From an uncultured Clostridia bacterium (GTDB taxonomy: Bacteria; Bacillota; Clostridia; Lachnospirales; Anaerotignaceae): DNA of 64,000 nucleotides. The notes under the pieces were generated by a model. That model worked only from the letters and a program-made list of their open reading frames with translations, was not told where the DNA came from and searched no databases. Of this stretch, positions 25,231 to 34,354 are shown one piece after another; within the stretch, counting starts at the first letter, position 1; each line of letters opens with the position of its first letter. A program made the position numbers and the translations under genes. The DNA is taken from positions 1 through 64,000 of the forward strand of contig CABSIK010000002.1 of assembly GCA_902477755.1 (NCBI GenBank), in the 5' to 3' direction.

Positions 25231-27210
25231 ATGGACAAACCATTTAAAATACATTCAAAATTTCAGCCTACTGGCGACCAGCCACAGGCGATAGAAAAGA
25301 TAGCCGACGGATTTAAGAAAGGCTTGAAATTCCAGACTTTAAAGGGTGTTACAGGCTCAGGAAAGACCTTTACAATGGCGAATATTGTAGAGAAATTACA
25401 AAAGCCTACACTGGTCATTGCACACAATAAAACCCTTGCTGCCCAGCTCTACAGCGAGTTTAAAGAGATATTCCCAGATAATGCGGTGGAATATTTTGTC
25501 AGTTACTATGATTACTATCAGCCGGAAGCCTATGTGCCCAGCACCGATACCTATATTGAGAAAGATTCCGCAGTTAATGAAGAAATCGACAAACTCCGCC
25601 ATTCTGCCACAGCGGCATTGGTGGAACGGCAGGATGTTATCGTTGTTGCCAGCGTATCCTGTATCTATGGCTTGGGTGACCCGGAAGAATACTATGGCAT
25701 GATGCTTTCCCTTCGTCCAGGTATGGAAAAAGATAGGGATGAAGTGCTGCACAGCCTCATTGAAATGCAGTATGACAGAAATGATATGAATTTTGAACGC
25801 GGTACTTTTCGTGTTCGTGGGGATGTGGTGGAAATTTTCCCTGTGGCATCTTCAAAATATGCCGTCCGTGTGGAATTTTTCGGCGACGAAATCGACCGCA
25901 TCACAGAAATTGACGTGGTGACAGGGGAAATCATTGGTACCAGAAATCATATTTCCATCTATCCAGCATCCCACTATGTAACTTCACCGGAAAAAATGCA
26001 GATGGCCATTGCCCGTATCGAAGCGGAATTGGAAGAACGTCTGGCGGAACTGAAAAGAGAGGATAAACTGCTGGAAGCTCAGCGATTGGCACAGCGCACC
26101 AATTATGACATTGAAATGCTGAAGGAAATGGGATTTTGTACGGGCATTGAGAACTATTCCCGTCATTTGTCTTTGAGGGAAGCAGGCAGCACGCCTTTTA
26201 CACTCATTGACTTCTTCCCTGATGATTTTCTCATTATCGCCGACGAGTCCCATGTTTCTATTCCCCAGATTCGTGCCATGTACGAAGGGGACAGATCCAG
26301 AAAAACCACACTGGTGGACTTTGGTTTCCGTCTGCCTTCTGCTTTGGACAACCGTCCTTTGAAATTTGCGGAATTTGAAAGCAAGATCAATCAGCTTCTA
26401 TTTGTTTCTGCCACACCTTCTGTGTACGAAAAGGAACATTCCCAGCAGACCGTGGAACAGATTATCCGTCCCACAGGGCTGTTAGACCCAGAAATCTCTG
26501 TGCGGCCCATTGCAGGGCAGATTGACGATCTCCTTTCGGAAGTCCAGAAAACCACAGAAAAAGGGCAGAAAGTGCTGGTAACTACATTGACCAAGAAAAT
26601 GGCGGAACGTCTGACAGATTATCTCAGAGAAGCTGGCGTCAGAGTACGTTACCTCCATTCCGATATTGACACACTGGAACGACTGGAAATCATTCGCGAT
26701 CTGCGCATGGATGTTTTTGATGTGTTGGTTGGTATTAACCTGCTGCGAGAAGGTCTGGACATTCCAGAAGTCAGTCTGGTCGCTATTTTGGATGCAGATA
26801 AGGAAGGATTCCTTCGCTCGGAAACATCTCTGATTCAGACCATTGGTCGTGCTGCAAGAAATGCCGAGGGGCGTGTCGTCATGTATGCCGATGTGATGAC
26901 AGAAAGCATGCAGAAAGCCATTAACGAAACTAACCGCCGTCGTGGTATCCAGCAGGCGTACAACGAAGCCCACGGCATTACGCCCCAGACCATTGTGAAG
27001 AAAGTCCATGATGTGATCCAGATTACCAAAGCGGCAACGGAAAAACAGAAATTCGGTCTGGAAAAAGATCCAGAATCCATGAGTGAAAAAGAACTGAAAA
27101 AACTCATCCAGACTTTAGACAAAGAAATGAAGCATGCTGCCATGGAACTGCAGTTTGAACGGGCGGCGGAACTTAGAGATAAAATTCTGGAGCTGAAAAA
27201 ACTTATGTAA
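25231..27210 (+). CDS. uvrB: Excinuclease ABC subunit B
   Basis: 659 residues, normal length. UvrB loads onto damaged DNA with UvrA and directs UvrC incision in nucleotide excision repair. Visible are FQPTGDQPQAI, Walker A GVTGSGKTFT, the beta-hairpin region (YYDYYQPEAYVP), the helicase motifs ADESH and QTIGRAARN, and the C-terminal UVR domain that binds UvrC (AMELQFERAAELRDKI). ATG 25231 has GGAGGTG 4 nt before; the longer frame from 25210 lacks a site. The mobile element ends immediately upstream. Confidence 0.97.
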   Translation: MDKPFKIHSKFQPTGDQPQAIEKIADGFKKGLKFQTLKGVTGSGKTFTMANIVEKLQKPTLVIAHNKTLAAQLYSEFKEIFPDNAVEYFVSYYDYYQPEAYVPSTDTYIEKDSAVNEEIDKLRHSATAALVERQDVIVVASVSCIYGLGDPEEYYGMMLSLRPGMEKDRDEVLHSLIEMQYDRNDMNFERGTFRVRGDVVEIFPVASSKYAVRVEFFGDEIDRITEIDVVTGEIIGTRNHISIYPASHYVTSPEKMQMAIARIEAELEERLAELKREDKLLEAQRLAQRTNYDIEMLKEMGFCTGIENYSRHLSLREAGSTPFTLIDFFPDDFLIIADESHVSIPQIRAMYEGDRSRKTTLVDFGFRLPSALDNRPLKFAEFESKINQLLFVSATPSVYEKEHSQQTVEQIIRPTGLLDPEISVRPIAGQIDDLLSEVQKTTEKGQKVLVTTLTKKMAERLTDYLREAGVRVRYLHSDIDTLERLEIIRDLRMDVFDVLVGINLLREGLDIPEVSLVAILDADKEGFLRSETSLIQTIGRAARNAEGRVVMYADVMTESMQKAINETNRRRGIQQAYNEAHGITPQTIVKKVHDVIQITKAATEKQKFGLEKDPESMSEKELKKLIQTLDKEMKHAAMELQFERAAELRDKILELKKLM

Positions 27211-27230
27211 GATGCGAAAGGGGGAACCCT

Positions 27231-27674
27231 ATGAATTATCGAGTATTGCATCTGGCAGATCTGGAACATTTTCTGGAACTGCGTATGGAATTTCTGCTGT
27301 CTTATCAAGATGTGCCTGAAGATTTTCTGGATATAACAGAAAATTATTTGCGTAAGTATATGGAAACAGAAGATTTGCTCCTGTTGGCTGCGGAGGAGGA
27401 AGGCACTCTGGTGGCAGCCTGCATGGTTTGTTTTTACGAAACCTGCCCAATGGTGGACAATCCCTCTGGCAAATATGGAGAATTGCGCAATGTTTATACT
27501 AAGCCAGCTTACCGCAGGAAAGGCATTTCTGAAAAATTGGTTTGCATGGCTCTGAAAAAAGCCAAAGAACGAGGAGTAAGCAAAATGCGTCTGCATTACA
27601 CAGACCATGGCTTGCCTTTGTATCAGAAACTTGGTTTTGTGCCAGAAGAAAGATATATGGAAAAAGATTTATGA
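27231..27674 (+). CDS. GNAT-family acetyltransferase
   Basis: 147 residues. The GNAT fold is seen in LRNVYTKPAYRRKGISEKLVCMAL, where RRKGIS is the acetyl-CoA pyrophosphate loop (motif A), and in the final LPLYQKLGFVPEERYM segment (motif B). The substrate cannot be predicted. It sits between uvrB and uvrA with short gaps and is probably co-transcribed with them. Confidence 0.85.
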   Translation: MNYRVLHLADLEHFLELRMEFLLSYQDVPEDFLDITENYLRKYMETEDLLLLAAEEEGTLVAACMVCFYETCPMVDNPSGKYGELRNVYTKPAYRRKGISEKLVCMALKKAKERGVSKMRLHYTDHGLPLYQKLGFVPEERYMEKDL

Positions 27675-27708
27675 TAGATTTCCTTTTAAAAGGAAAAAAG
27701 GAGAGAAT

Positions 27709-30543
27709 ATGAAAAATGAAATCGTCATCAGGGGTGCCAGAGAGCACAACCTGAAAAATATAGATTTGACCATTCCCAGAGATAAACTGGTGGTCTTTAC
27801 TGGGGTCAGCGGCTCAGGGAAAAGCTCCCTTGCCTTTGATACCCTTTATGCGGAAGGACAGCGCAGATATGTGGAATCCCTGTCCTCTTATGCCAGACAG
27901 TTTTTGGGTCAGATGGAAAAGCCTGATGTAGACCAGATTGATGGGCTTTCTCCTGCCATTTCCATTGACCAGAAAACAACCAGCCATAACCCCCGTTCCA
28001 CTGTTGGTACCGTAACGGAGATTTATGACTATCTGCGTCTGCTCTATGCCAGAATTGGCGTGCCCCATTGTCCTAAATGCGGCAAGGAGATCAAAAAGCA
28101 GACCATTGACCAGATTGTTGACCGTGTGCTGGAACTGCCGGAGCGGACAAAAATCCAGCTTCTTGCCCCCGTTGTCCGTGGGAGAAAAGGGGAGCATGTG
28201 AAGCTGCTGGAGGATGCGAAAAAAAGTGGTTATGTCCGTGTCCGTGTGGATGGCATCATTTATGATTTGTCCGAAGAAATCAAACTGGAAAAGAACAAGA
28301 AACATACCATTGAAATCATCGTCGACCGTCTGGTGGTAAAAGAAGGTATCCAGAAACGTTTGACAGAATCCATCGAAACCGTTGCAGCACTGACAGGGGG
28401 ACTGTTGGTGGTAGATGTGAATCAGGGGGAAGATGAATTGGTATTCAGCCAGAATTTCTCCTGTCCTGACTGCGGCATCGATCTGATGGAAATCGAACCC
28501 AGACTCTTTTCCTTCAACAATCCCAGCGGTGCATGCCCTACTTGTACAGGTTTGGGCATGCAGATGAAGTTTGATGAACAGCTCATCGTGCCAAACGATA
28601 GCCTTTCCATTGCCGGCGGTGCCATTGTAGCGCCGGGGTATAATTCTATTTCCACAAAGGATACCATGACGAGAGTTCTTTTTGACGCATTGGCGGAAGA
28701 ATATGGGTTTTCTCTGGATACGCCTTTTCGTGAACTGCCGGAGGAAATCAGAAAGATTATTTTCTATGGCACCGGCGGCAAAAAACTGCGGATTACCTAC
28801 AGCAATTACCGTGGCACAGGTTCCTATGACTACGCTTTTGAGGGCATCATTCCCAATTTACAGCGGCGTTACAGCGAAACTTCCGAAACCATGCGTGGAG
28901 AATATGAGGAATACATGACAAACATTGAATGTCCTTCCTGCCATGGCATGCGTCTGCGTCCGGAAGTTCTTGCCATTACCGTAGGCGGAAAAAATATTTC
29001 TCAGGTTACAGAAATGTCTGTGGCGGATATTCAGAAATTCTTCCAGAACCTTCAGCTCAGCGGCAGAGATGAAATGATTGCAGAACGGATTTTGAAGGAA
29101 ATCCATGCTCGTATCGGTTTTCTGGTGGATGTTGGGCTGGATTATCTCACATTGTCCCGTGCGGCAGGAACCCTTTCTGGCGGTGAAGCCCAGAGAATTC
29201 GCCTTGCCACACAGATTGGTTCCGGTCTGGTGGGGGTTGTTTATATTCTGGACGAACCTAGTATTGGTCTGCATCAGCGAGATAACGACAAGCTGCTGAA
29301 AACATTGCAGCATCTGCGGGACATCGGGAACTCCCTCATTGTGGTGGAACATGATGAAGATACCATGTATGCGGCGGACTTTATCGTGGATGTAGGCCCC
29401 GGCGCCGGAAAAGACGGCGGCAATATCATTTGCACTGGTGATGTGGAGGAAATCAAAGCATGTACCGAATCTTTGACTGGCGATTACCTCAGCGGCAGAA
29501 AGAAGATCGAAGTGCCGGAAAAACGTCGCTCTGTCAATCCCGAAGCTATGCTTCATATTGTAGGAGCGGCAGAAAATAACCTGAAACAGATCAATGTGGA
29601 CATTCCTCTTGGAATTTTCACCTGCGTTACAGGGGTCAGCGGCTCTGGAAAAAGCTCTTTGGTCAATGAAATTCTCTATAAACGGTTGGCAAGGGACTTG
29701 AATCGTGCAAAACTCCGTCCCGGCAATCATGAAGATATGAACGGGCAGGACAAGCTGGATAAAGTTATCAATATCGACCAGTCCCCCATTGGGCGTACCC
29801 CTCGCAGCAATCCTGCAACCTATACAGGGCTCTTTGATATGATTCGTGATGTGTTTGCCCAGACTACGGAAGCAAAGATGCGTGGGTATCAGAAAGGCAG
29901 ATTCAGTTTTAATGTGAAGGGCGGCAGATGTGAAGCCTGCGCCGGAGATGGTATCATCAAAATCGAAATGCACTTCCTGCCGGATATTTATGTGCCTTGT
30001 GAAGTCTGCCATGGCAAACGATATAACAGGGAAACGCTGGAAGTAAAATATAAAGGCAAAACCATTTCCGATGTGCTGGAAATGACCGTGGAAGAAGCCT
30101 TGGAATTTTTTGAAAACATTCCCAGAATCAAAGCAAAATTACAGACTTTGTATGATGTAGGTCTTTCTTATGTACAGTTGGGACAGTCCTCCACAACTCT
30201 TTCCGGCGGTGAAGCCCAGAGGGTGAAACTGGCAACGGAACTGAGCAAAAAAAGCACTGGACGAACCATGTATATTCTGGATGAACCAACCACAGGCCTC
30301 CACATGGCAGATGTCCATAAACTGGTGCATATCCTTCAGCGTCTGGCAGAAGGCGGCAATACGGTTGTTGTCATTGAGCATAATCTGGATGTCATCAAAA
30401 CAGCGGATTATATCATCGACTTGGGGCCGGAAGGCGGTACCGGCGGTGGTACCATTGTTGCCTGCGGTACGCCAGAGGAAGTTTGCGCTGTGCCAGCGTC
30501 TTATACCGGAAAATATCTCAAACCTATATTGAACAAAAAGTGA
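27709..30543 (+). CDS. uvrA: Excinuclease ABC subunit A
   Basis: 944 residues, normal length. It is the DNA-damage sensor, an ATPase with two ABC modules. Seen: Walker A GVSGSGKSS twice, zinc-binding CPKC...CPDC and CEAC...CEVC clusters, ABC signatures LSGGEAQR twice, and Walker B ILDEPS / ILDEPT. ATG 27709 follows GGAGAG; the frame upstream to 27607 overlaps the GNAT gene and is not used. Forms an excision-repair cluster with uvrB. Confidence 0.97.
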   Translation: MKNEIVIRGAREHNLKNIDLTIPRDKLVVFTGVSGSGKSSLAFDTLYAEGQRRYVESLSSYARQFLGQMEKPDVDQIDGLSPAISIDQKTTSHNPRSTVGTVTEIYDYLRLLYARIGVPHCPKCGKEIKKQTIDQIVDRVLELPERTKIQLLAPVVRGRKGEHVKLLEDAKKSGYVRVRVDGIIYDLSEEIKLEKNKKHTIEIIVDRLVVKEGIQKRLTESIETVAALTGGLLVVDVNQGEDELVFSQNFSCPDCGIDLMEIEPRLFSFNNPSGACPTCTGLGMQMKFDEQLIVPNDSLSIAGGAIVAPGYNSISTKDTMTRVLFDALAEEYGFSLDTPFRELPEEIRKIIFYGTGGKKLRITYSNYRGTGSYDYAFEGIIPNLQRRYSETSETMRGEYEEYMTNIECPSCHGMRLRPEVLAITVGGKNISQVTEMSVADIQKFFQNLQLSGRDEMIAERILKEIHARIGFLVDVGLDYLTLSRAAGTLSGGEAQRIRLATQIGSGLVGVVYILDEPSIGLHQRDNDKLLKTLQHLRDIGNSLIVVEHDEDTMYAADFIVDVGPGAGKDGGNIICTGDVEEIKACTESLTGDYLSGRKKIEVPEKRRSVNPEAMLHIVGAAENNLKQINVDIPLGIFTCVTGVSGSGKSSLVNEILYKRLARDLNRAKLRPGNHEDMNGQDKLDKVINIDQSPIGRTPRSNPATYTGLFDMIRDVFAQTTEAKMRGYQKGRFSFNVKGGRCEACAGDGIIKIEMHFLPDIYVPCEVCHGKRYNRETLEVKYKGKTISDVLEMTVEEALEFFENIPRIKAKLQTLYDVGLSYVQLGQSSTTLSGGEAQRVKLATELSKKSTGRTMYILDEPTTGLHMADVHKLVHILQRLAEGGNTVVVIEHNLDVIKTADYIIDLGPEGGTGGGTIVACGTPEEVCAVPASYTGKYLKPILNKK

Positions 30544-30549
30544 AAAAAA

Positions 30550-30586
30550 GAAAATCCGATGTATTTGCGTTCATCGGATTTTATGC
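30550..30586 (+). terminator. Terminator after uvrA
   Basis: AAAATCCGATG (30551-30561) pairs exactly with CATCGGATTTT (30572-30582), 11 bp, followed by T residues. Confidence 0.85.
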
Positions 30587-30679
30587 TAAATAAAAAATTT
30601 TTTTAATGAAAAAAAGGGGTTTTTGTTGTAAAATCAATACTTTTTCTTTTTGTGAAACTATCAAAAAATACGGTTGTTA

Positions 30680-30708
30680 TTGACAAATCCGTCGGTTATC
30701 AGTACCAT
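30680..30708 (+). promoter_or_regulatory. Promoter of the gene at 30747
   Basis: TTGACA at 30680-30685, 17 nt spacer, then TACCAT at 30703-30708. It lies between the uvrA terminator and the next start. Confidence 0.6.
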
Positions 30709-30746
30709 AGAAACAGATAGCTTTAGTAAAATTGCGGAGGAAGAAC

Positions 30747-31058
30747 ATGGCAAGAAAAGAACCTGTTTTGGATTTTGAACAGTCCAGAAAGAGGGTAGCT
30801 GATTATTTCGGCTGTGATGGAGATTTTTTTTTGAAGCCTCTTTTAGATCTGGAATGGGCGATTAAAGGAGAAGAAGATTTTCATTTTCTTTCTTATTGGA
30901 CAGCAGATGGAAAAAAGATAGACGCTGTGATCGTGAAAAAAGGCGGCGAACCGATGATATATGAAACAAAAGACTACACAATGGTGGTGGCGATCGACTG
31001 TGTGAAGATCGGTTTTATCTTCCGAAACGGAAAACACATCACCGGTGGAGAAGGATGA
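30747..31058 (+). CDS. Small hypothetical protein
   Basis: 103 residues, soluble. It begins MARKEPVLDFEQSRKRVADYFGCDG and has alternating strands in its second half (KKIDAVIVKKGGEPMIYETKDYTMVVAID). No family is recognised. ATG 30747 is preferred because GGAGG lies at the correct distance; the ATG-less frame upstream is not needed. It has its own promoter and no visible link to its neighbours. Confidence 0.72.
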   Translation: MARKEPVLDFEQSRKRVADYFGCDGDFFLKPLLDLEWAIKGEEDFHFLSYWTADGKKIDAVIVKKGGEPMIYETKDYTMVVAIDCVKIGFIFRNGKHITGGEG

Positions 31059-31221
31059 GAAAAGAAAAGATCGTATTATCCAAATGATAGTATGAGTTAG
31101 ATCAAGATGTTTTTCTGTTTCAACTTCTAAAGGCTTTTGTTCAAGCATAAAGTAAGTTACAGAAGAACAAATGCCGGAGCGTGTGCAGTTGCTGCGGCAC
31201 AGAAAAGGGGAGAAAATGCAA

Positions 31222-31896
31222 ATGAACAGTTTGCCTGAAAACAATTCCGTAGTCATTACGGGTGTTGTAGTGGAAGATGGCGTATTCAGCCATGAAGTTT
31301 ATGGTGAAGGCTTTTATACATTCAAGATTTCTTCGGAACGGCTCAGTGAAAATGCGGATATCCTGCCGATCACTGTGTCGGAACGGTTGTTGATGGACCA
31401 AAAGATTGCGTGCGGCAAGCATGTGAAGATCAAAGGTCAGTTGAGAAGCTATAATAATTATACGGGAAACCGCAGTCGGCTGGTATTGACGATCTTTGTC
31501 AGAGATATTCAGGTATTGGACGAAGGGCAGATGCATAACGAAAATGAGATTATTCTCAATGGTTTTATCTGCAAAGCACCCATTTACCGGAAAACACCTT
31601 TTGGCAGAGAAATTTCCGATGTATTGATTGCGGTGAATCGTGCATACAATAAGTCTGACTATATTCCCTGCATTACATGGGGACGCAATGCGAGATATAT
31701 TTCCTCTCTGGAAGTGGGTACAGCCGTGAAAGTTTGGGGTCGTATCCAGAGCCGTGTATATCAGAAGAAAAATGGCGATCAGGTGGAAGAAAGGATTGCT
31801 TATGAAGTATCTGTATCGAAAATATCTCTGCATACAGAAGAACACATGCCTCAGGAAAGTGCGGAAGATGATGTACAGACTGATTTGGCAAAATAA
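31222..31896 (+). CDS. Protein with two SSB-like OB folds
   Basis: 224 residues. Two tandem modules resemble the single-strand DNA-binding OB fold: residues about 8-105 (VVITGVVVEDGVFSHEVYGEGFYTFKI ... VKIKGQLRSY) and about 110-205 (NEIILNGFICKAPIYRKTPFGREISDVLIAV ... VKVWGRIQSR), then an acidic tail. Bacterial SSBs normally have one such fold per chain. It may bind DNA as a monomer or dimer. ATG 31222 is 9 nt from AAGGGGAG; ATG 31216 is too close. Confidence 0.72.
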   Translation: MNSLPENNSVVITGVVVEDGVFSHEVYGEGFYTFKISSERLSENADILPITVSERLLMDQKIACGKHVKIKGQLRSYNNYTGNRSRLVLTIFVRDIQVLDEGQMHNENEIILNGFICKAPIYRKTPFGREISDVLIAVNRAYNKSDYIPCITWGRNARYISSLEVGTAVKVWGRIQSRVYQKKNGDQVEERIAYEVSVSKISLHTEEHMPQESAEDDVQTDLAK

Positions 31897-31911
31897 CAGG
31901 AGTGAACAAGA

Positions 31912-32394
31912 GTGAAAACAGGACAAATTGCAATTTATTATGGTGCAGGTAAAGGCAAAACGAGTGTATCCCTTGGTAAAGGTATTCGGGCACTTGGTGA
32001 AAACCTGCGGGTGGTTATGATTCAGTTTATGGATTATCATAACAATCAGGAAATTGCATTGCTGGAAAAATTAGAACCGGATTTTCGTATCTTCCATTTT
32101 GAGAAAGATCGGGAAGGTGCAGAAATGACAGAAGAAATCCGTAAGGAAATTGCTTCGGAAATAAGAAATGCTTTTAATTTTACGAAAAAAATTCTGGATA
32201 CAGGTGAATGTGATATGCTGATGTTGGACGGCATTTTGGAATGTGTAGAAGAAAATTACCTGTCAGAAGAAGAAGTGGTGGAGATGATGGAAAAGCGTCC
32301 CAACACCATGGATATGATTTTAACAGGTACCAGTCTGCCACAGTCCATTTCCCAGAAAGCAGACCATATTTATCAGATTGTAACCGAAAAATAA
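31912..32394 (+). CDS. CobA/CobO-like corrinoid adenosyltransferase-family ATPase
   Basis: 160 residues. It begins with GQIAIYYGAGKGKTSVSLGKG, the P-loop of the CobA (BtuR/CobO) family, and continues with VVMIQFMDY and CDMLMLDGI as in that family. CobA enzymes move the adenosyl group of ATP onto cob(I)alamin. No other cobalamin gene lies nearby, so the true substrate is uncertain. The start is GTG 31912 behind AGGAGTG. It ends the operon before a terminator. Confidence 0.78.
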   Translation: MKTGQIAIYYGAGKGKTSVSLGKGIRALGENLRVVMIQFMDYHNNQEIALLEKLEPDFRIFHFEKDREGAEMTEEIRKEIASEIRNAFNFTKKILDTGECDMLMLDGILECVEENYLSEEEVVEMMEKRPNTMDMILTGTSLPQSISQKADHIYQIVTEK

Positions 32395-32432
32395 AAACAA
32401 ACAATTCTTTTTGGTTGTTTCATTAAGAAAGC

Positions 32433-32475
32433 AAAAAGCTGGAATCCTTTATATGGTGTGGATTCCAGCTTTCTT
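32433..32475. terminator. Bidirectional terminator between CobA-like gene and dapB
   Basis: AAAGCTGGAATCC (32435-32447) pairs with GGATTCCAGCTTT (32460-32472), 13 bp, with an A run on the left and Ts on the right, serving both strands. Confidence 0.87.
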
Positions 32476-32541
32476 ATTTATGTCTGCCCCTAATCATACT
32501 TTTTTCTGCTAAATTTGCTTGGAGCAGTTTTTTTTGTATGC

Positions 32542-33294
32542 TTATGCCAGAACTTCTTTCATGGAGTAAAGACCAGCAGGCTGTTCAGCCAGGAATTTTG
32601 CGGCTTTTACAGCGCCAACAGCAAATACTTCTCTGCTGGAAGCATGGTGGCTGAGGGTGATGACTTCGTCACGTCCTGCGAAGATAACATCATGTTCCCC
32701 AACGATATTACCGCCGCGGATAGCATGGATGCCGATTTCTGTGCGTTCACGCTTTTCGCGTTTCTGAGAACGGTCATATACATAGTGGAATTTTTCATCC
32801 ATAGCAGCATTGATGGCGTCAGCCAGTGCCATTGCAGTGCCGCTGGGTGCGTCAATTTTCTGGTTATGGTGTTTTTCTACTACTTCAATATCGAAGTTTG
32901 CATCATAGAGAATCTGTGCCGCACGCTGTACCAGATCCAGCAGCAGGTTTACGCCGATGGACATGTTAGCAGACTTCAGTACAGCAACGCTTTTTGCGGT
33001 TTCTTCCAGTTTTGCCTGTGTTTCATCGGAAAGAGCTGTTGTGCAGACAACAACGGGAATCTGTTTTTCTTTCGCGAAGTCCAGCAGTGCGGGAACAGCT
33101 GTTGCTGTGGAGAAGTCGATGATGACATCAGCGTCAACAGTGCATTCCGCAGGAGTAGCAAATACAGGGAAATCCAGTGCAGGAACAGCGGGATCGATAC
33201 CTGCTACAATCTGACAATCGGGGTCATTTTTCACCAGATCTGCTACGACATGACCCATTTTGCCGCCGCAGCCATGCATGATAATATTTACCAT
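32542..33294 (-). CDS. dapB: 4-hydroxy-tetrahydrodipicolinate reductase
   Basis: 250 residues. Second committed step of the lysine/diaminopimelate pathway, using NAD(P)H. Seen: the nucleotide-binding HGCGGKMG loop at the N-terminus, DFST, and the family signature EVVEKHHNQKIDAPSGTA in the middle. It stands last in asd-dapA-dapB. A terminator lies between dapA and dapB, so dapB is expected at a lower level or from its own start site. The ribosome site is AAGGAGG. Confidence 0.96.
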   Translation of the reverse strand: MVNIIMHGCGGKMGHVVADLVKNDPDCQIVAGIDPAVPALDFPVFATPAECTVDADVIIDFSTATAVPALLDFAKEKQIPVVVCTTALSDETQAKLEETAKSVAVLKSANMSIGVNLLLDLVQRAAQILYDANFDIEVVEKHHNQKIDAPSGTAMALADAINAAMDEKFHYVYDRSQKREKRERTEIGIHAIRGGNIVGEHDVIFAGRDEVITLSHHASSREVFAVGAVKAAKFLAEQPAGLYSMKEVLA

Positions 33295-33344
33295 AAATCA
33301 AAAACCTCCTTAAAATTAAGTTAGAACAGAAGTGTCAAAAAGAA

Positions 33345-33377
33345 AGAGCCGGAACCTTTTTGGGGTGTTCCGGCTCT
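33345..33377 (-). terminator. Terminator between dapA and dapB
   Basis: AGAGCCGGAAC (33345-33355) pairs exactly with GTTCCGGCTCT (33367-33377), 11 bp. On the minus strand it is followed by a T-rich run. It would reduce dapB transcription from the riboswitch promoter. Confidence 0.85.
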
Positions 33378-33441
33378 GATGCATTTCAGTACGGATGCCC
33401 TCACTGGATGCATATATGCTGCTTCAACATGCCGATATGTC

Positions 33442-34326
33442 TTATTTCAGCAAACCGTAGTTTTTCAGTGCGGTTCTCAGTGTTTCCAGGTTCTTATCTT
33501 CCATATCGCACAGAGGCAGACGGCAGGGGCCTACTTCATAACCCATCAGGTTCAGAGCTGCTTTTACAGGGATGGGGTTTACTTCACAGAACAGAGCGTT
33601 GATCAGTTCAATGGCACCCAACTGCAATTTTGCAGCACCTGCTACATCGCCAGCCATGAATTTTGCAACCATGTCATGAGTGTCTTTGGGTGCAACGTTG
33701 GACAGTACGGAGATAACGCCTTTTGCGCCCAGTGCCAGCATAGGAACGATCTGATCGTCATTGCCGCTGTAAATATCGAAGTCGGGGCCACACAGTGCAG
33801 CAATTTCTGCAATCTGAGAGAAGTTGCCGCTTGCTTCTTTGATGGCTACGATATTTTCTACTTTGGACAGTTCGTAAACAGTCTTAGGTGCGATGTTGCA
33901 GCCTGTACGACCAGGTACGTTATACAGGATAACAGGAATGGAGATGCTGTTTGCAACTGCTGTGTAATGCAGGATCAGACCTTTCTGTGTTGCTTTGTTG
34001 TAGTAAGGTGTTACCAGCAGAACAGCGTCAGCACCTGCTTTTTCGCAGCCCTGTGCCAGTGCGATGCAGTGAGCGGTATCGTTGCTGCCTGCGCCTGCAA
34101 TAACAGGAACACGACCGTTAGCAACTTCTTTGGAGAAACGTACACATTCGATCTGTACTTCGTCAGACAGTGTAGATGCTTCGCCTGTTGTGCCGCAGAT
34201 GATCAGTGCATCTGTTTCGTTTGCGATCTGGAATTCAATGAGTTCTTTCAGTTTATCAAAGTTTACGCTGCCGTCAGCATAAGTAGGGGTAACCAGTGCC
34301 ACCCCAGCGCCTGTGAAAATAGACAT
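33442..34326 (-). CDS. dapA: 4-hydroxy-tetrahydrodipicolinate synthase
   Basis: 294 residues, usual length. Condenses pyruvate with aspartate semialdehyde by a Schiff-base lysine. Seen: GTTGEASTL near residue 44, YNVPGRTG near 134 and the active-site strand VAIKEASGN near 160. The product is used by dapB, encoded next. It follows asd by 28 nt and is under the same lysine riboswitch. The ribosome site is GAAGGAGG. Confidence 0.97.
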   Translation of the reverse strand: MSIFTGAGVALVTPTYADGSVNFDKLKELIEFQIANETDALIICGTTGEASTLSDEVQIECVRFSKEVANGRVPVIAGAGSNDTAHCIALAQGCEKAGADAVLLVTPYYNKATQKGLILHYTAVANSISIPVILYNVPGRTGCNIAPKTVYELSKVENIVAIKEASGNFSQIAEIAALCGPDFDIYSGNDDQIVPMLALGAKGVISVLSNVAPKDTHDMVAKFMAGDVAGAAKLQLGAIELINALFCEVNPIPVKAALNLMGYEVGPCRLPLCDMEDKNLETLRTALKNYGLLK

Positions 34327-34354
34327 AAGAATGACCTCCTTCGATGTTCAGCAA

